From assembly GCF_006716565.1 (NCBI RefSeq), contig NZ_VFPG01000001.1, positions 2,914,001-2,978,000 on the forward strand: a stretch of DNA of 64,000 nucleotides, read 5' to 3'. The stretch's first letter is position 1. Every line of letters starts with the position of its first letter. Below, piece after piece: positions 39,909 to 48,103 of this stretch. The notes below the pieces were generated by a model. That model saw only the letters and a list, made by a program, of their open reading frames with translations, ran no database searches and was not told the origin of the DNA. Source of the DNA: Nocardia bhagyanarayanae (GTDB taxonomy: Bacteria > Actinomycetota > Actinomycetes > Mycobacteriales > Mycobacteriaceae). Position numbers and translations under genes: made by a program.

Positions 39909-40712
39909 ATGTGCGGACGATACGCGACGACGACGAACCCGGGCAGGCTCGCGGTCGAGCTCGACGCCATCGACGAGACCGGCAGCGAAAACGATTCGCG
40001 CACGGGCGGTTTCGAGAACTATAACGTGGCGCCGACGAATCGGGTGCTGACCGTGGTCGAGCGGCACGACCACGACCACCCCGACGACGATCCGAAGCTG
40101 CGCATCCGGCGGATGCGCTGGGGATTGATCCCGGTCTGGACGAAGGCGGCCGAGCCTGGCGTCCCGGCCAAGGGCAAACCGCTGTTCAACGCGCGCGCGG
40201 ACAAGGCGGCGACCACCCCCTCGTTCCGCGACGCCGTGAAATCCCGGCGCTGCCTGGTGCCGATGGACGGCTGGTACGAGTGGCTGACCGAACCCGATCC
40301 GGTCGGCGGCGGCAAGGGCAAGGCCGTCAAGCACCCCTACTTCATGGCCAACGCCGACGGTTCCCTGCTGTACATGGCCGGCCTGTGGTCGGTGTGGCGG
40401 GACCGTTCGGTGCGTGACAGCGAGCCGCTGCTGTCCTGCACCATCCTGACCACCGACGCGGTCGGCGACCTGACCCGCATCCACGACCGGATGCCGTTGC
40501 CGATGCCGCGCGAGCACTGGGACGCCTGGCTCGATCCGGATCACCCGGCCCCCGCGGAGTTGTTGGCGACCCCGAGCGAGGACACCGTGGCGGGCATCGT
40601 CGCGCGTCCGGTGTCGCCGCTGGTGAACAGCGTCAAGAACAACGGACCCGAACTGCTCGCCGAAGTGTCCGGCGCGGATACGGAAAAGGCCGGGCAGATC
40701 AGCCTGTTGTGA
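39909..40712 (+). CDS. SOS response-associated peptidase-family protein (SRAP, HMCES/YedK-like)
   Basis: This 267-residue SRAP protein starts MCGRYATTT, where C2 becomes the N-terminal nucleophile that forms a thiazolidine crosslink with abasic sites in single-stranded DNA. Other active-site parts are visible: NYNVAPTN (Asn), GWYEW (Glu) and RIHDRMP (His). It protects abasic sites from breakage and has autoproteolytic activity. An open frame runs far upstream but the MCGR start is fixed by chemistry. No LexA box (GAAC-N4-GTTC) was seen in front. Confidence 0.93.
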   Translation: MCGRYATTTNPGRLAVELDAIDETGSENDSRTGGFENYNVAPTNRVLTVVERHDHDHPDDDPKLRIRRMRWGLIPVWTKAAEPGVPAKGKPLFNARADKAATTPSFRDAVKSRRCLVPMDGWYEWLTEPDPVGGGKGKAVKHPYFMANADGSLLYMAGLWSVWRDRSVRDSEPLLSCTILTTDAVGDLTRIHDRMPLPMPREHWDAWLDPDHPAPAELLATPSEDTVAGIVARPVSPLVNSVKNNGPELLAEVSGADTEKAGQISLL

Positions 40713-40736
40713 TCGCCCGGCCGCCGAATCCGTCGA

Positions 40737-41087
40737 TCACATATCGCATTTCACCGCGTCGGTGGCGACGTTGAGCGTGCACTTGACGACGCCGCCGAGG
40801 AACTCGATGGCCTCGCCGGCGTTGCCGGTGAGCATGTCGATGACCTTGGTGGCGACATCGCCGCCGTTCTTCTCCGCCTTCTCCGCGTGCTCCGCAGGTT
40901 CGTCATTCTCGTCCTCGTCGGTCTGCTCCTCGCCGCCGAAGTCGAAGGGATGGTCGACCTGGGTCGCGGCCGGGCCACCCGGAGCGGCGGTCGCCTCGGG
41001 CGCCTGGAGAGCCGCGGAGCCCGCTGTCAGCAGGGCGGCTCCGGCGAGGGCGACGAGCGCGGTGCGCAGACGGTGGTGCTTGGACAT
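40737..41087 (-). CDS. small secreted acidic protein
   Basis: This 116-residue protein has a classical signal peptide (MSKHHRLRTALVALAGAALLTAG, cleavage likely after ATAAP region), an acidic linker (GGEEQTDEDENDEPAEHAEKAEK) and a C-terminal segment with two cysteines 12 apart (CTLNVATDAVKC) able to form one disulfide. I recognise no family. The linker looks disordered. It is convergent with the SRAP gene 24 bp away and has its own upstream gap of 277 bp in which nothing else was recognised. Confidence 0.75.
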   Translation of the reverse strand: MSKHHRLRTALVALAGAALLTAGSAALQAPEATAAPGGPAATQVDHPFDFGGEEQTDEDENDEPAEHAEKAEKNGGDVATKVIDMLTGNAGEAIEFLGGVVKCTLNVATDAVKCDM

Positions 41088-41364
41088 TTCGCATCACATC
41101 CTCGGGGTCGGACGAATCGGACCTTGTTCGGGTAACGCAGAAATCAGCGACGCGCGAACCGGGTCGCGCAGAGACCAGTAACGCACGAACACCCGCGAGC
41201 CCGGCGCTTTTCGCGGCGGTGTCGCCCGAAGGCTCGCTCAGTACGCCGCCGCACGCGCTTCGGCCATGCGCGCAGCCTCAGGACGGACTTCGTCCGACAG
41301 CGCCTTTCCGGGCGTACCTCGCATTCGCTCCGGCCATGCGCGGGCTGAGCACGAGACAGCGCCC

Positions 41365-41856
41365 TTATGCGGTGATGGGCGCGGTCACCGCTCCGGCGAC
41401 CCGGACCAAATCCGCCGGGGCCAGTTCGATCTCCAGCCCCCGCTTGCCCGCGCTGCACAGCATCCGATCCCATCCGAGCGCCGAGTCGTCGATCACGGTC
41501 GGCAACCGCTTGCGCTGCCCGAGCGGAGAGATGCCGCCGAGCACGTAGCCGGTGGTGCGTTCGGCCTTGGTCTTGTCGGCCATCGTCGCCTTCGGCGCGC
41601 CGAGCGCCGCGGCGGCGGCCTTGAGCGAGAGGGTGTTCGGCACCGGAAGCACCGCGACGGCGAGCACACCCGTCGAGAGCTCGACGACCAGCGTCTTGAA
41701 GATCTGCGCCGCGTGTACCCCGAGTTCGGCGGCCAGCGCGTCGACGGCCTCGGCGCCGTAGGAGTCGGCACGCGGATCGTGGGCATAGGAGTGCACGCGG
41801 TGCGCGATACCGGCCTTGGTCAGGGTGCGGATCGCGGGAGTCGAGGCGCCTGCCAT
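41365..41856 (-). CDS. ybaK: Cys-tRNA(Pro)/Cys-tRNA(Cys) deacylase (YbaK/EbsC family)
   Basis: This 163-residue editing-domain protein has the family blocks [56 protein letters not shown] and the [13 protein letters not shown] end. YbaK hydrolyses Cys mischarged on tRNA(Pro). The ATG follows AGGCGCCTGCC weakly, and the frame further upstream lacks similarity. It is divergent from sigH, whose promoter lies 80 bp beyond the start. Confidence 0.92.
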   Translation of the reverse strand: MAGASTPAIRTLTKAGIAHRVHSYAHDPRADSYGAEAVDALAAELGVHAAQIFKTLVVELSTGVLAVAVLPVPNTLSLKAAAAALGAPKATMADKTKAERTTGYVLGGISPLGQRKRLPTVIDDSALGWDRMLCSAGKRGLEIELAPADLVRVAGAVTAPITA

Positions 41857-41935
41857 GGGCGACACCTTAATTGCGCGCCGCACCCCGGCCGCAACCCATT
41901 TTCCCGGCCGTGCGAAACGAGACGCGGACCGCGTG

Positions 41936-41961
41936 GGAACACAGCGTGCGGCGGGCATGTT
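41936..41961 (+). promoter_or_regulatory. SigH/SigR-type promoter of sigH
   Basis: GGAACA (41936-41941), a 17-nt spacer and GTT (41959-41961) match the thiol-stress sigma consensus GGAAYA-N17-GTT. The expected transcript start is near 41970, implying autoregulation and a leader that includes an upstream in-frame ATG at 42002. Confidence 0.7.
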
Positions 41962-42145
41962 GCATGCGATACAGGCGCCGCCGCGCCGATCGAACAACCC
42001 GATGGACGACGTGAAGGAGATGTCGGTGTCCGTACTGCTCGACGAACGTCCGGTGTGGACCGTCGCGTCGCCGACGGAAGCCGGTTTCCCCTCGGAGCTG
42101 GACTTGCCGGTAGATTTGGCAGGTACAGCTATCGAAGGGACAGGT

Positions 42146-42784
42146 GTGACGAGCGACGAAGGCGTGGTGCGCGACGACGGCGAGGTCGGCACCGCGGTCG
42201 ATGAAGCCGAACTGGCGCAGCGATTCGAGCGCGACGCGCTCCCGCTGCTCGACCAGCTCTACGGCGCGGCGCTGCGTATGACCAGGAACCCGGCCGATGC
42301 CGAGGACCTCGTGCAGGAGACCTACGTCAAGGCGTTCCAGGGGTTCAAGTCCTTCAAGGAGGGCACCAACCTGCGGGCCTGGCTGTATCGGATTCTGACG
42401 AACACCTACATCAACTCCTACCGCAAGAAGCAGCGCCAGCCCGCGCAGTACCCGACCGACGAGATCACCGACTGGCAGCTCGCCGCGACGGCGGAGCACA
42501 CCTCCACCGGTCTGCGCTCGGCCGAGGTCGAGGCGCTCGACGCCCTCCCGGACGACGACATCAAGGCCGCGCTGCAGGAGCTGCCCGAGGAGTTCCGCAT
42601 GGCGGTGTACTACGCGGACGTCGAAGGTTTCCCGTACAAGGAGATCGCCGACATCATGGGCACTCCCATCGGTACGGTGATGTCCCGGCTGCACCGCGGC
42701 CGCAAGCAACTGAAGGGTTTGCTCGCCGACGTGGCGCGCGAACGGGGGTTCAACCGCAGCGAGCGCCAGGAGGTCAAGCAGTGA
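42146..42784 (+). CDS. sigH: ECF sigma factor SigH (SigR orthologue)
   Basis: This 212-residue ECF sigma factor has region 2 ([49 protein letters not shown]) and region 4 ([44 protein letters not shown]). It directs thioredoxin, mycothiol and protease genes under disulfide or heat stress. The GTG start has AAGGGA just upstream and gives a length matching mycobacterial SigH. The frame is open upstream through an ATG at 42002, which would add 48 residues. It overlaps rshA by 4 bp. Confidence 0.95.
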   Translation: MTSDEGVVRDDGEVGTAVDEAELAQRFERDALPLLDQLYGAALRMTRNPADAEDLVQETYVKAFQGFKSFKEGTNLRAWLYRILTNTYINSYRKKQRQPAQYPTDEITDWQLAATAEHTSTGLRSAEVEALDALPDDDIKAALQELPEEFRMAVYYADVEGFPYKEIADIMGTPIGTVMSRLHRGRKQLKGLLADVARERGFNRSERQEVKQ

Positions 42785-43068
42785 GTGTGGAGCGGGACCC
42801 CGACATGGAGCTCGACTGCACGGCGGTACTAGCCGACGTCTGGCTCATGCTGGACGGCGAATGCGACGACGCGACCCGCGCTCGTCTGCAGCATCACATG
42901 GATCACTGCTCGCCGTGTATCGAGGCGTACGGCATCGAGGAGAAGATCAAGAGTCTGCTCAGCCGCAAGTGCGGCGGCGACAAGGCGCCGGACTCGTTGC
43001 GCGACCGGCTCACCCTGGAGATCCACAAGAGGTTCACGGTGACCAAGTCCGACGCCACCGACGCCTGA
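42781..43068 (+). CDS. rshA: zinc-binding anti-sigma factor RshA (RsrA type)
   Basis: This 95-residue ZAS-family anti-sigma factor has the Hx3Cx2C core HMDHCSPC plus an upstream Cys (GECDD) and a later Cys (KCGG). Reduced, zinc-bound protein holds SigH; disulfide formation releases it. The GTG start overlaps the sigH stop (GTGA), giving the usual one-to-one coupling. A strong terminator follows. Confidence 0.94.
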   Translation: MSVERDPDMELDCTAVLADVWLMLDGECDDATRARLQHHMDHCSPCIEAYGIEEKIKSLLSRKCGGDKAPDSLRDRLTLEIHKRFTVTKSDATDA

Positions 43069-43083
43069 CGAGTCGAAAACGAC

Positions 43084-43122
43084 CGAGCGGCACGCTCTTC
43101 CATTCGGAGAGCGTGCCGCTCG
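43084..43122. terminator. bidirectional terminator, rshA-bL37
   Basis: A 15-bp perfect inverted repeat (43084-43098 and 43108-43122) with a 9-nt loop is followed by TCGTTTCGG. It separates convergent rshA and the bL37 gene. Confidence 0.75.
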
Positions 43123-43142
43123 TCGTTTCGGTGCGCTGCGGC

Positions 43143-43217
43143 TCAGGCGTTGGGCCGCTTGCCGTGGTTGGCCGCGTTTCCCTTGCGGCTGCGCTTCTTA
43201 CGTCCGCGCTTACCCAT
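43143..43217 (-). CDS. ribosomal protein bL37 (24 residues)
   Basis: The minus strand encodes MGKRGRKKRSRKGNAANHGK followed by RPNA and a stop. A strong ribosome site (AGGGAGA) lies about 6 nt upstream of the ATG. The peptide matches the tiny basic large-subunit protein bL37 first seen in mycobacterial ribosome structures, where it lies near the 23S rRNA core. It lies next to sigH-rshA, as in mycobacteria (from memory). Eleven of its 24 residues are Lys or Arg. Confidence 0.9.
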   Translation of the reverse strand: MGKRGRKKRSRKGNAANHGKRPNA

Positions 43218-43351
43218 CGGTAGTCTCCCTTCTGATTGAAGGCCATTCTTTCACGTGTGGTTGGCTGTACCTTCAGCGGATACAGGCGCGGTGCGGCGTC
43301 GCCGCCGGACGACCGGCGGAGCCGCCCGAACAAGCGAGTGAATGGGGTGTC

Positions 43352-43567
43352 ATGGCTGAGGAAGTGCGCGCGGAGATGGTGTCGACGGTTCTGACCGTGG
43401 AGGTGGCGGTCGGCGACCATGTCGATATCGACCAGACGCTGATCCTGCTGGAGTCCATGAAGATGGAGATCCCAGTCATCACCGAGACCGGTGGCGAGGT
43501 GACCTCGATCGCGGTGGCGCCCGGCCAGGTGCTACAGCAGGGCGATCTCATCGCCGTCATTTCCTAG
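43352..43567 (+). CDS. biotinyl/lipoyl attachment domain protein (TB7.3-like)
   Basis: This 71-residue protein is a stand-alone biotin carboxyl carrier-like domain with the biotinylation motif ESMKME (K37) and the hairpin GQVLQQGDLIAVIS. It resembles TB7.3 (Rv3221c) of M. tuberculosis, a biotinylated protein of unsettled partner. No carboxylase gene is nearby. It lies 20 bp before pdtaS and is probably co-transcribed with it. Confidence 0.92.
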   Translation: MAEEVRAEMVSTVLTVEVAVGDHVDIDQTLILLESMKMEIPVITETGGEVTSIAVAPGQVLQQGDLIAVIS

Positions 43568-43587
43568 GGCGAAGCGGTAGACCGAAC

Positions 43588-45102
43588 GTGGCGACACTGA
43601 GCGAGCTTCTTGCCGAACACACCGACCTGCCCGGCGTCGCCGTCGACCACCTGCAACGGGTGGTCGGCGATTGGCAGCTGCTCGCCGATCTGTCGTTCGC
43701 CGACCTGCTGCTGTGGGTCGGCGCGGGACCGGTGGTCGAGGGCGCGGACATCGTGTGCGTCGCCCAGTGCCGCCCGACGACGGCCGCCACCGTGCACGTC
43801 GAGGACCTGGTCGGCACCACCGCCGTGCAGGCCGACCACCCCCAGGTCTTCGACGCGCTGATGACCGGCAAGATCGTGCGCGCGGACAGCGACGTGGAGG
43901 CGCGGGGCGTCTACCACCCGCACCCGGTGCACGCCATCCGCGAAGCCATTCCGGTGCGCTGCGGCGACGACGTGATCGCGGTGCTCTCCCGCGACACCGA
44001 CATGCAGCGCTCCCGGGTCCGCAGCACCCTGGAGATCGCCTACGTCGCGTGCGCGGACGACCTCTGTCAGATGATCGCCGACGGCAGTTTCCCCACCCCC
44101 GAGGACCGGGCCGCCACGCACTCGAGCCCCCGCGCGGGCGACGGCTTCATCCGGCTCGACACCGACGGCACCGTGGTCTACGCCAGCCCGAACGCGCTGT
44201 CGGCCTATCACCGGATGGGCTTGCAGAGCGATCTGGCCGGACAGGATCTGGCCGTCACCACCCGCTCGCTGATCACCGACCCGTTCGACGCCCAGGAGGT
44301 CGTCGGCGACATCCAGGCCGCGCTGGCCGGACGCACCGGACGCCGCATGGAGGTCGAGGCGCGCGGCGCCACCGTGCTGCTGCGGACCCTCGTGCTGCGC
44401 CCGCACGGCGAACTCGCGGGTGCCGCGGTGCTGGTGCGCGACGTCACCGAGGTGAAGCGGCGCGACCGCGCGCTGCTGTCCAAGGACGCCACGATCCGCG
44501 AGATCCACCACCGGGTGAAGAACAACCTGCAGACCGTGGCCGCGCTGCTGCGTTTGCAGGCCCGGCGCACCGAGAACGAGGAGGCGCAGGTCGCGCTAAC
44601 CGAGTCGGTGCGCAGGGTGACTTCGATCGCCTCGGTGCACGAGATGCTGTCGATGTCGGTGGACGAAGAGGTCGATCTGGACGAGGTCGTCGACCGGCTG
44701 CTGCCGATCATGGCCGACGTCGCGACCGTGCACACCACCAGGATCAAGGTCCGCCGCGCGGGCTCGCTCGGCGTCTTCTCCGCCGAACGCGCCACCCCGC
44801 TGGTCATGGTCCTGACCGAGCTGGTGCAGAACGCCATCGAGCACGCCTTCGACTCCGGCCAGACCGGTACCGTGACGATTCGCTCGGAACGTTCCGCACG
44901 CTGGCTCGACGTGATCATCAGCGACGACGGCCGCGGCCTCCCGCCCGGCTTCAGCCTGGAAGCCTCCGACCGCCTCGGCCTCCAGATCGTCCGCACGCTG
45001 GTCACCGCCGAACTGGGCGGTTCCATCGGCCTCCACCCCGGCGCGGACGTCGGCACCGACGCGGTCCTACGGGTGCCGCTCGGGCGTCGCTCGGGGCGCT
45101 GA
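43588..45102 (+). CDS. pdtaS: sensor histidine kinase PdtaS
   Basis: This 504-residue cytosolic kinase has an N-terminal GAF domain (about 1-150), a PAS domain (180-290), and a HisKA_2/HWE-type phosphoacceptor helix REIHHRVKNNLQTVAALLRLQ (His 307/308), then HATPase motifs (ELVQNAIEHAF, DDGRGLP). No membrane segment is visible. PdtaS phosphorylates the ANTAR-domain regulator PdtaR, which acts on RNA antitermination, and senses copper and NO in mycobacteria. PdtaR is not in the window. GTG start. A huge inverted repeat follows the stop by 108 bp. Confidence 0.93.
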   Translation: MATLSELLAEHTDLPGVAVDHLQRVVGDWQLLADLSFADLLLWVGAGPVVEGADIVCVAQCRPTTAATVHVEDLVGTTAVQADHPQVFDALMTGKIVRADSDVEARGVYHPHPVHAIREAIPVRCGDDVIAVLSRDTDMQRSRVRSTLEIAYVACADDLCQMIADGSFPTPEDRAATHSSPRAGDGFIRLDTDGTVVYASPNALSAYHRMGLQSDLAGQDLAVTTRSLITDPFDAQEVVGDIQAALAGRTGRRMEVEARGATVLLRTLVLRPHGELAGAAVLVRDVTEVKRRDRALLSKDATIREIHHRVKNNLQTVAALLRLQARRTENEEAQVALTESVRRVTSIASVHEMLSMSVDEEVDLDEVVDRLLPIMADVATVHTTRIKVRRAGSLGVFSAERATPLVMVLTELVQNAIEHAFDSGQTGTVTIRSERSARWLDVIISDDGRGLPPGFSLEASDRLGLQIVRTLVTAELGGSIGLHPGADVGTDAVLRVPLGRRSGR

Positions 45103-45210
45103 CGCCCGGTTCGTCGCGCACCACGTGTGCCGGCGCCCCGTCGCAACCGCAGCCATTGCAGTGGGCTTGTCCAACAACAGGTTTCGAGCGAAGCGAGACC
45201 TAGCATCAAA

Positions 45211-45303
45211 GTTCGCGGCCGTCTCGCGCCCGAGCGGTCGAAGCGCACGCGACGCAGTCGCAAGTCTCGACCGCTCGGGCGCGAGACATAAGGGGCCGCG
45301 AAC
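45211..45303. repeat. long imperfect inverted repeat after pdtaS
   Basis: A perfect 21-bp pair (45221-45241 and 45267-45287) is extended by a perfect 10-bp pair (45211-45220 and 45294-45303), with a 6-nt bulge only on the right. The folded stem would have 31 bp with a 25-nt loop. Just beyond, GCCGCGAC/GTCGCGGC (45305-45323) forms another hairpin and GTCGCGGCAAA is then repeated. Confidence 0.85.
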
Positions 45304-45353
45304 CGCCGCGACGAAGTCGCGGCAAACAAACACAGTCGCGGCAAAAATAACTG

Positions 45354-45419
45354 AGCCCGGCACCTTTGTCGGGTGCCGGGCTGAATGCTTTACCGGGCCG
45401 GGCTGGAAGGGCCCGGTAA
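45354..45419 (-). terminator. double hairpin terminator of whiB1
   Basis: Reading the minus strand after whiB1, a first hairpin (45390-45399 with 45410-45419, 10 bp) is followed by a second (45354-45364 with 45372-45382, 11 bp) and then CAGTTATTTTTG, giving a U-rich intrinsic terminator. Confidence 0.75.
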
Positions 45420-45433
45420 GGCCGGTCGTCTTG

Positions 45434-45688
45434 TCAGACGACGGTGCGGGTGCGGGTGCGCGCGTTGCGACGCTTGAGCGCCCTGCGCTCGTCCTCACTC
45501 ATACCACCCCACACGCCGGCGTCTTGTCCGGACTTCAGGGCCCAGGACAGGCAGTCGGCAGTAACGGGGCAGCGAGCGCAGACCAGCTTGGCATCGGCAA
45601 TCTGCGCGAGCGCAGGACCACTGTTACCCACCGGGAAGAACAGTTCGGGGTCCTCGTCGCGACAGATGGCCTTGTGGCGCCAGTCCAT
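45434..45688 (-). CDS. whiB1: WhiB1 iron-sulfur regulator
   Basis: This 84-residue protein is almost identical to mycobacterial WhiB1: MDWRHKAICRDEDPELFFPVG, CARCPVTADC and the GVWGGMSEDERRALKRR turn and basic tail. The four cysteines hold a [4Fe-4S] cluster that reacts with NO. It binds the housekeeping sigma factor, represses or activates its targets and is essential in M. tuberculosis. The ATG with AGGAGC upstream is preferred; a 158-residue extended frame has no similarity in its first half. A CRP-type box lies about 90 bp upstream. Confidence 0.96.
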   Translation of the reverse strand: MDWRHKAICRDEDPELFFPVGNSGPALAQIADAKLVCARCPVTADCLSWALKSGQDAGVWGGMSEDERRALKRRNARTRTRTVV

Positions 45689-45777
45689 TCCTCTGCTCCT
45701 TTGCTGGGCGCCGCAAAGGGCGCCGGTCGTTTGTGGATCGTTCACTTGTGCGACTCGAATGTTTCCGCACGGTTGCT

Positions 45778-45793
45778 TGTGAATGCTTTCACG
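45778..45793. promoter_or_regulatory. CRP-type box upstream of whiB1
   Basis: TGTGA-ATGCTT-TCACG matches TGTGA-N6-TCACA at all but the last base. CRP (Rv3676) control of whiB1 is established in M. tuberculosis, so the site is likely functional. Confidence 0.7.
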
Positions 45794-45936
45794 AACACCG
45801 TAGATGTCAATAGGTATCCGGTGCACCGTGGGGAAGCTCACGCAATCGAGGTGCCCCCAGGGGGGACCTGCCCGGTCCTTTGTACTCGCTCGAGCAGGTT
45901 TTCGCAGCACAACCCGCGAGTTTTCGCGGCGTTTCG

Positions 45937-46884
45937 TCAGCGACGGGGTTGCGGCGCCACGACTTCCAGCACGTCGGGGACCGCCGTGAAATCCACCACG
46001 TTGCGTTTCCCGATGAAGTCGCCATCGATTTGCAGGCCGATGGGCTCCTTCGTCTCGATATGCACCGACGGCACGTCGTCGTCACGAAACAAATTGCGGG
46101 ACTTGGGATTTCCGTTCGGGGCGAGGAGCTGCCTGGCGAGCAGCAGGGTCGGTAGCACCGCCATGGACCGCACGGCAAACACGCCGAGGCCCGTTTCGAA
46201 GCTCGTGCCGGGGTTGGTGTGCACCGGCGTGGCGTTCAGGTAGGTCCACGGACTGGCGTTCGTCACGAACGCGTAATGCACCTCGTCGACCGCTTCGAGG
46301 CCGGGAATTTCGATCCGAATCTGCGGTTCCCGACGCTTCGCGCGGAAAAATTGTCGCACGGTTGTTCGAACATAGCGACCGGGCGTGGCCGCGTGGCCCT
46401 TGGCGCGACTGGCGTCTATGGCCTCGCACACGTCGGCGTCCAATCCGACGCCCGCGCTGAAGGTGAACCAGCGGTCGTCGGCCAGGCCGAGGCCGATCGT
46501 GCGGTCGTGCGCGAGGGTCAGGAGGTCGATGAGCTGGTTGGTCGCGGTCACCGGGTCGGGGGAGATGCCGAGCGCCCTGGCGAAGACGTTGGCCGAGCCG
46601 CCGGGGATCACGCCGAGCCGGGGAATCCAGGCCTGTCCGTCGTTCAGTTCGGGCAGCGGGAGGAAACCGTTGATGGTCTCGTTGACCGTCCCATCGCCGC
46701 CGTGCACGACGATCAGATCCATCTCGTTGGTCGAGGCCCACTGGGCGAGTTCGGCCGCGTGGCCGCGATGCTGGGTGTGCGCAACGGTCAGCTGGGTGCG
46801 GCTCTCCAAGGCGTGGGCCAGTAGGTCTCGGGTCGCCGGTGTGGTCGAGGTGGCATTCGGGTTCACGATCAGCAACGTCCGCAC
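45937..46884 (-). CDS. diacylglycerol kinase-family lipid kinase
   Basis: This 315-residue protein has the DAGK catalytic fold: LLIVNPNATSTTP at the N-terminus, the VVHGGDGTVNETING nucleotide loop, and GVIPGGSANVFARALG. Members phosphorylate diacylglycerol, sphingoid or related lipids. It resembles Rv3218. The GTG start MRTLLIVNPNA is well fixed. It is on the same strand as whiB1 but separated by a regulatory gap of about 250 bp and is likely independent. Confidence 0.88.
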   Translation of the reverse strand: MRTLLIVNPNATSTTPATRDLLAHALESRTQLTVAHTQHRGHAAELAQWASTNEMDLIVVHGGDGTVNETINGFLPLPELNDGQAWIPRLGVIPGGSANVFARALGISPDPVTATNQLIDLLTLAHDRTIGLGLADDRWFTFSAGVGLDADVCEAIDASRAKGHAATPGRYVRTTVRQFFRAKRREPQIRIEIPGLEAVDEVHYAFVTNASPWTYLNATPVHTNPGTSFETGLGVFAVRSMAVLPTLLLARQLLAPNGNPKSRNLFRDDDVPSVHIETKEPIGLQIDGDFIGKRNVVDFTAVPDVLEVVAPQPRR

Positions 46885-46969
46885 GTTCGCAGCTTAGTGC
46901 GGGAGCGAAGGGCCCCAGGCCGGGCGGCCGTGACCGGGCGCACCCTACGCCGCGTCGTAGGCTTGGCGC

Positions 46970-47392
46970 GTGGCGGAAAGCGGCAAGGCAGAGGTTTCGG
47001 CGGACGCGGTTCCCGCGACGGTGCGCGGTGCCGGCGGGCTCGTCGCGCTGGAGGGCGCGGTCGCGGTGACGGTCGCGATCGTGCTCGTGGTGCGCGGTCT
47101 GCTCGGTCACGACCAATCGCAGGCCAGCGGCTATGGCACGGCGGCATGGTTCGGCATCCTCGGCGGCGCGGTGCTCGCCGCGGGCATCGGACTGCTGCTC
47201 GGCCACCGCTGGGGTCGCGCCATCGCGGTCATCGCCCAGGTGTTGCTGCTGCCCGTGGTGTGGTCGCTGCTCACCGATTCGCACCAGCCGGTCTACGGCG
47301 GGCTGCTCGGAGTGGTCGTGGTCGCCGCGCTCATCCTGCTCTTCGTCCCGTCCTCGACCCGCTGGATGGCGAGGGAGTACGGGGCGGAGTAA
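46970..47392 (+). CDS. small integral membrane protein (Rv3217c-like)
   Basis: This 140-residue protein has four predicted membrane helices (ALEGAVAVTVAIVLVVRGLL; AAWFGILGGAVLAAGIGLLLG; AIAVIAQVLLLPVVWSLL; GGLLGVVVVAALILLFV) with short loops and a GTG start. No catalytic motif is visible. It is divergent from the lipid-kinase gene and nearly abuts the convergent endonuclease V gene (4 bp apart). Confidence 0.82.
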   Translation: MAESGKAEVSADAVPATVRGAGGLVALEGAVAVTVAIVLVVRGLLGHDQSQASGYGTAAWFGILGGAVLAAGIGLLLGHRWGRAIAVIAQVLLLPVVWSLLTDSHQPVYGGLLGVVVVAALILLFVPSSTRWMAREYGAE

Positions 47393-47396
47393 GGCG

Positions 47397-48086
47397 CTAC
47401 CGCGCCGACGCGATCGCCGCGCGGAGGGCTTGTCGGCACAGGGCATCGGCTTGGCGGGTCGTCTCCGGCTGACGGTAGTGCGGCGTGAGCGCGAGCACCT
47501 GCGCGCACGCGGTGTCGAGATCGATCAGGTGCCCCACCGACACGAACACCGGCTTCACGCCCGCCCTGGTGCGCAGCGCCCTGCCGACCACCTCGCCGTC
47601 GATGACCAGATCCGACGCGTCACCACGCGCGGGCCCCGGTTCGCGGTGGTCGCCCCACGCGTTCTTGGCGACCCCGATCGTCGGCACCCCGGCCAGCACG
47701 CCGACGTGGCAAGCCAGCCCGAAGCGGCGCGGATGGGCGAGGCCCTGGCCGTCGCAGATCAGCAGATCCGGTGCGGCGCCGAGCCGTTCCAGCACGCCGA
47801 GGGTGGTGGGCAGCTCGCGGAACGCGAGCAGGCCGGGCACGTACGGGAAACTCACCGTGCCGTGCGCGACCGCAATGTCGACCGTCACGAGCGTCGCCGC
47901 GTCCAGCACCACGACGGCCGCGGTGACGACACCGCTCGCGTCGTCGTAGGCCGAGTCGAGCCCGGCGACCGTCCGGAACCGTGGGGGACGGGGATTCGCC
48001 GCGACGACGCGCGGGCGCAGCTCGTCCTGGATCGCCCTCGCCTCCGCAGCGTCGGCCGGCCAGCGATCGGGTTTGTCGATCAGCAA
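47397..48086 (-). CDS. nfi: endonuclease V (deoxyinosine-specific)
   Basis: This 229-residue protein matches endonuclease V: GLDSAYDD with a catalytic Asp, TVSFPYVPGLLAFRELP with the metal Glu, LLICDGQGLAHPRRFGLACHVGVLAGVPTIGVAK, and GVKPVFVSVGHLIDLDTA. It nicks DNA one base 3' of deoxyinosine. The start is a TTG with a perfect GGAGG 5 nt upstream, 18 bp after the GNAT stop, and no better start is in frame. It is the last gene of a histidine phosphatase-GNAT-nfi operon. Confidence 0.92.
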   Translation of the reverse strand: MLIDKPDRWPADAAEARAIQDELRPRVVAANPRPPRFRTVAGLDSAYDDASGVVTAAVVVLDAATLVTVDIAVAHGTVSFPYVPGLLAFRELPTTLGVLERLGAAPDLLICDGQGLAHPRRFGLACHVGVLAGVPTIGVAKNAWGDHREPGPARGDASDLVIDGEVVGRALRTRAGVKPVFVSVGHLIDLDTACAQVLALTPHYRQPETTRQADALCRQALRAAIASAR

Positions 48087-48103
48087 CCGATCCTCCGCGC
48101 GGC

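Noticed and set aside
45732..45746. Second CRP-like sequence TGTGG-N5-TCACT upstream of whiB1
   Set aside because: The spacer is 5 instead of 6 and both ends deviate; the better site at 45778-45793 suffices.
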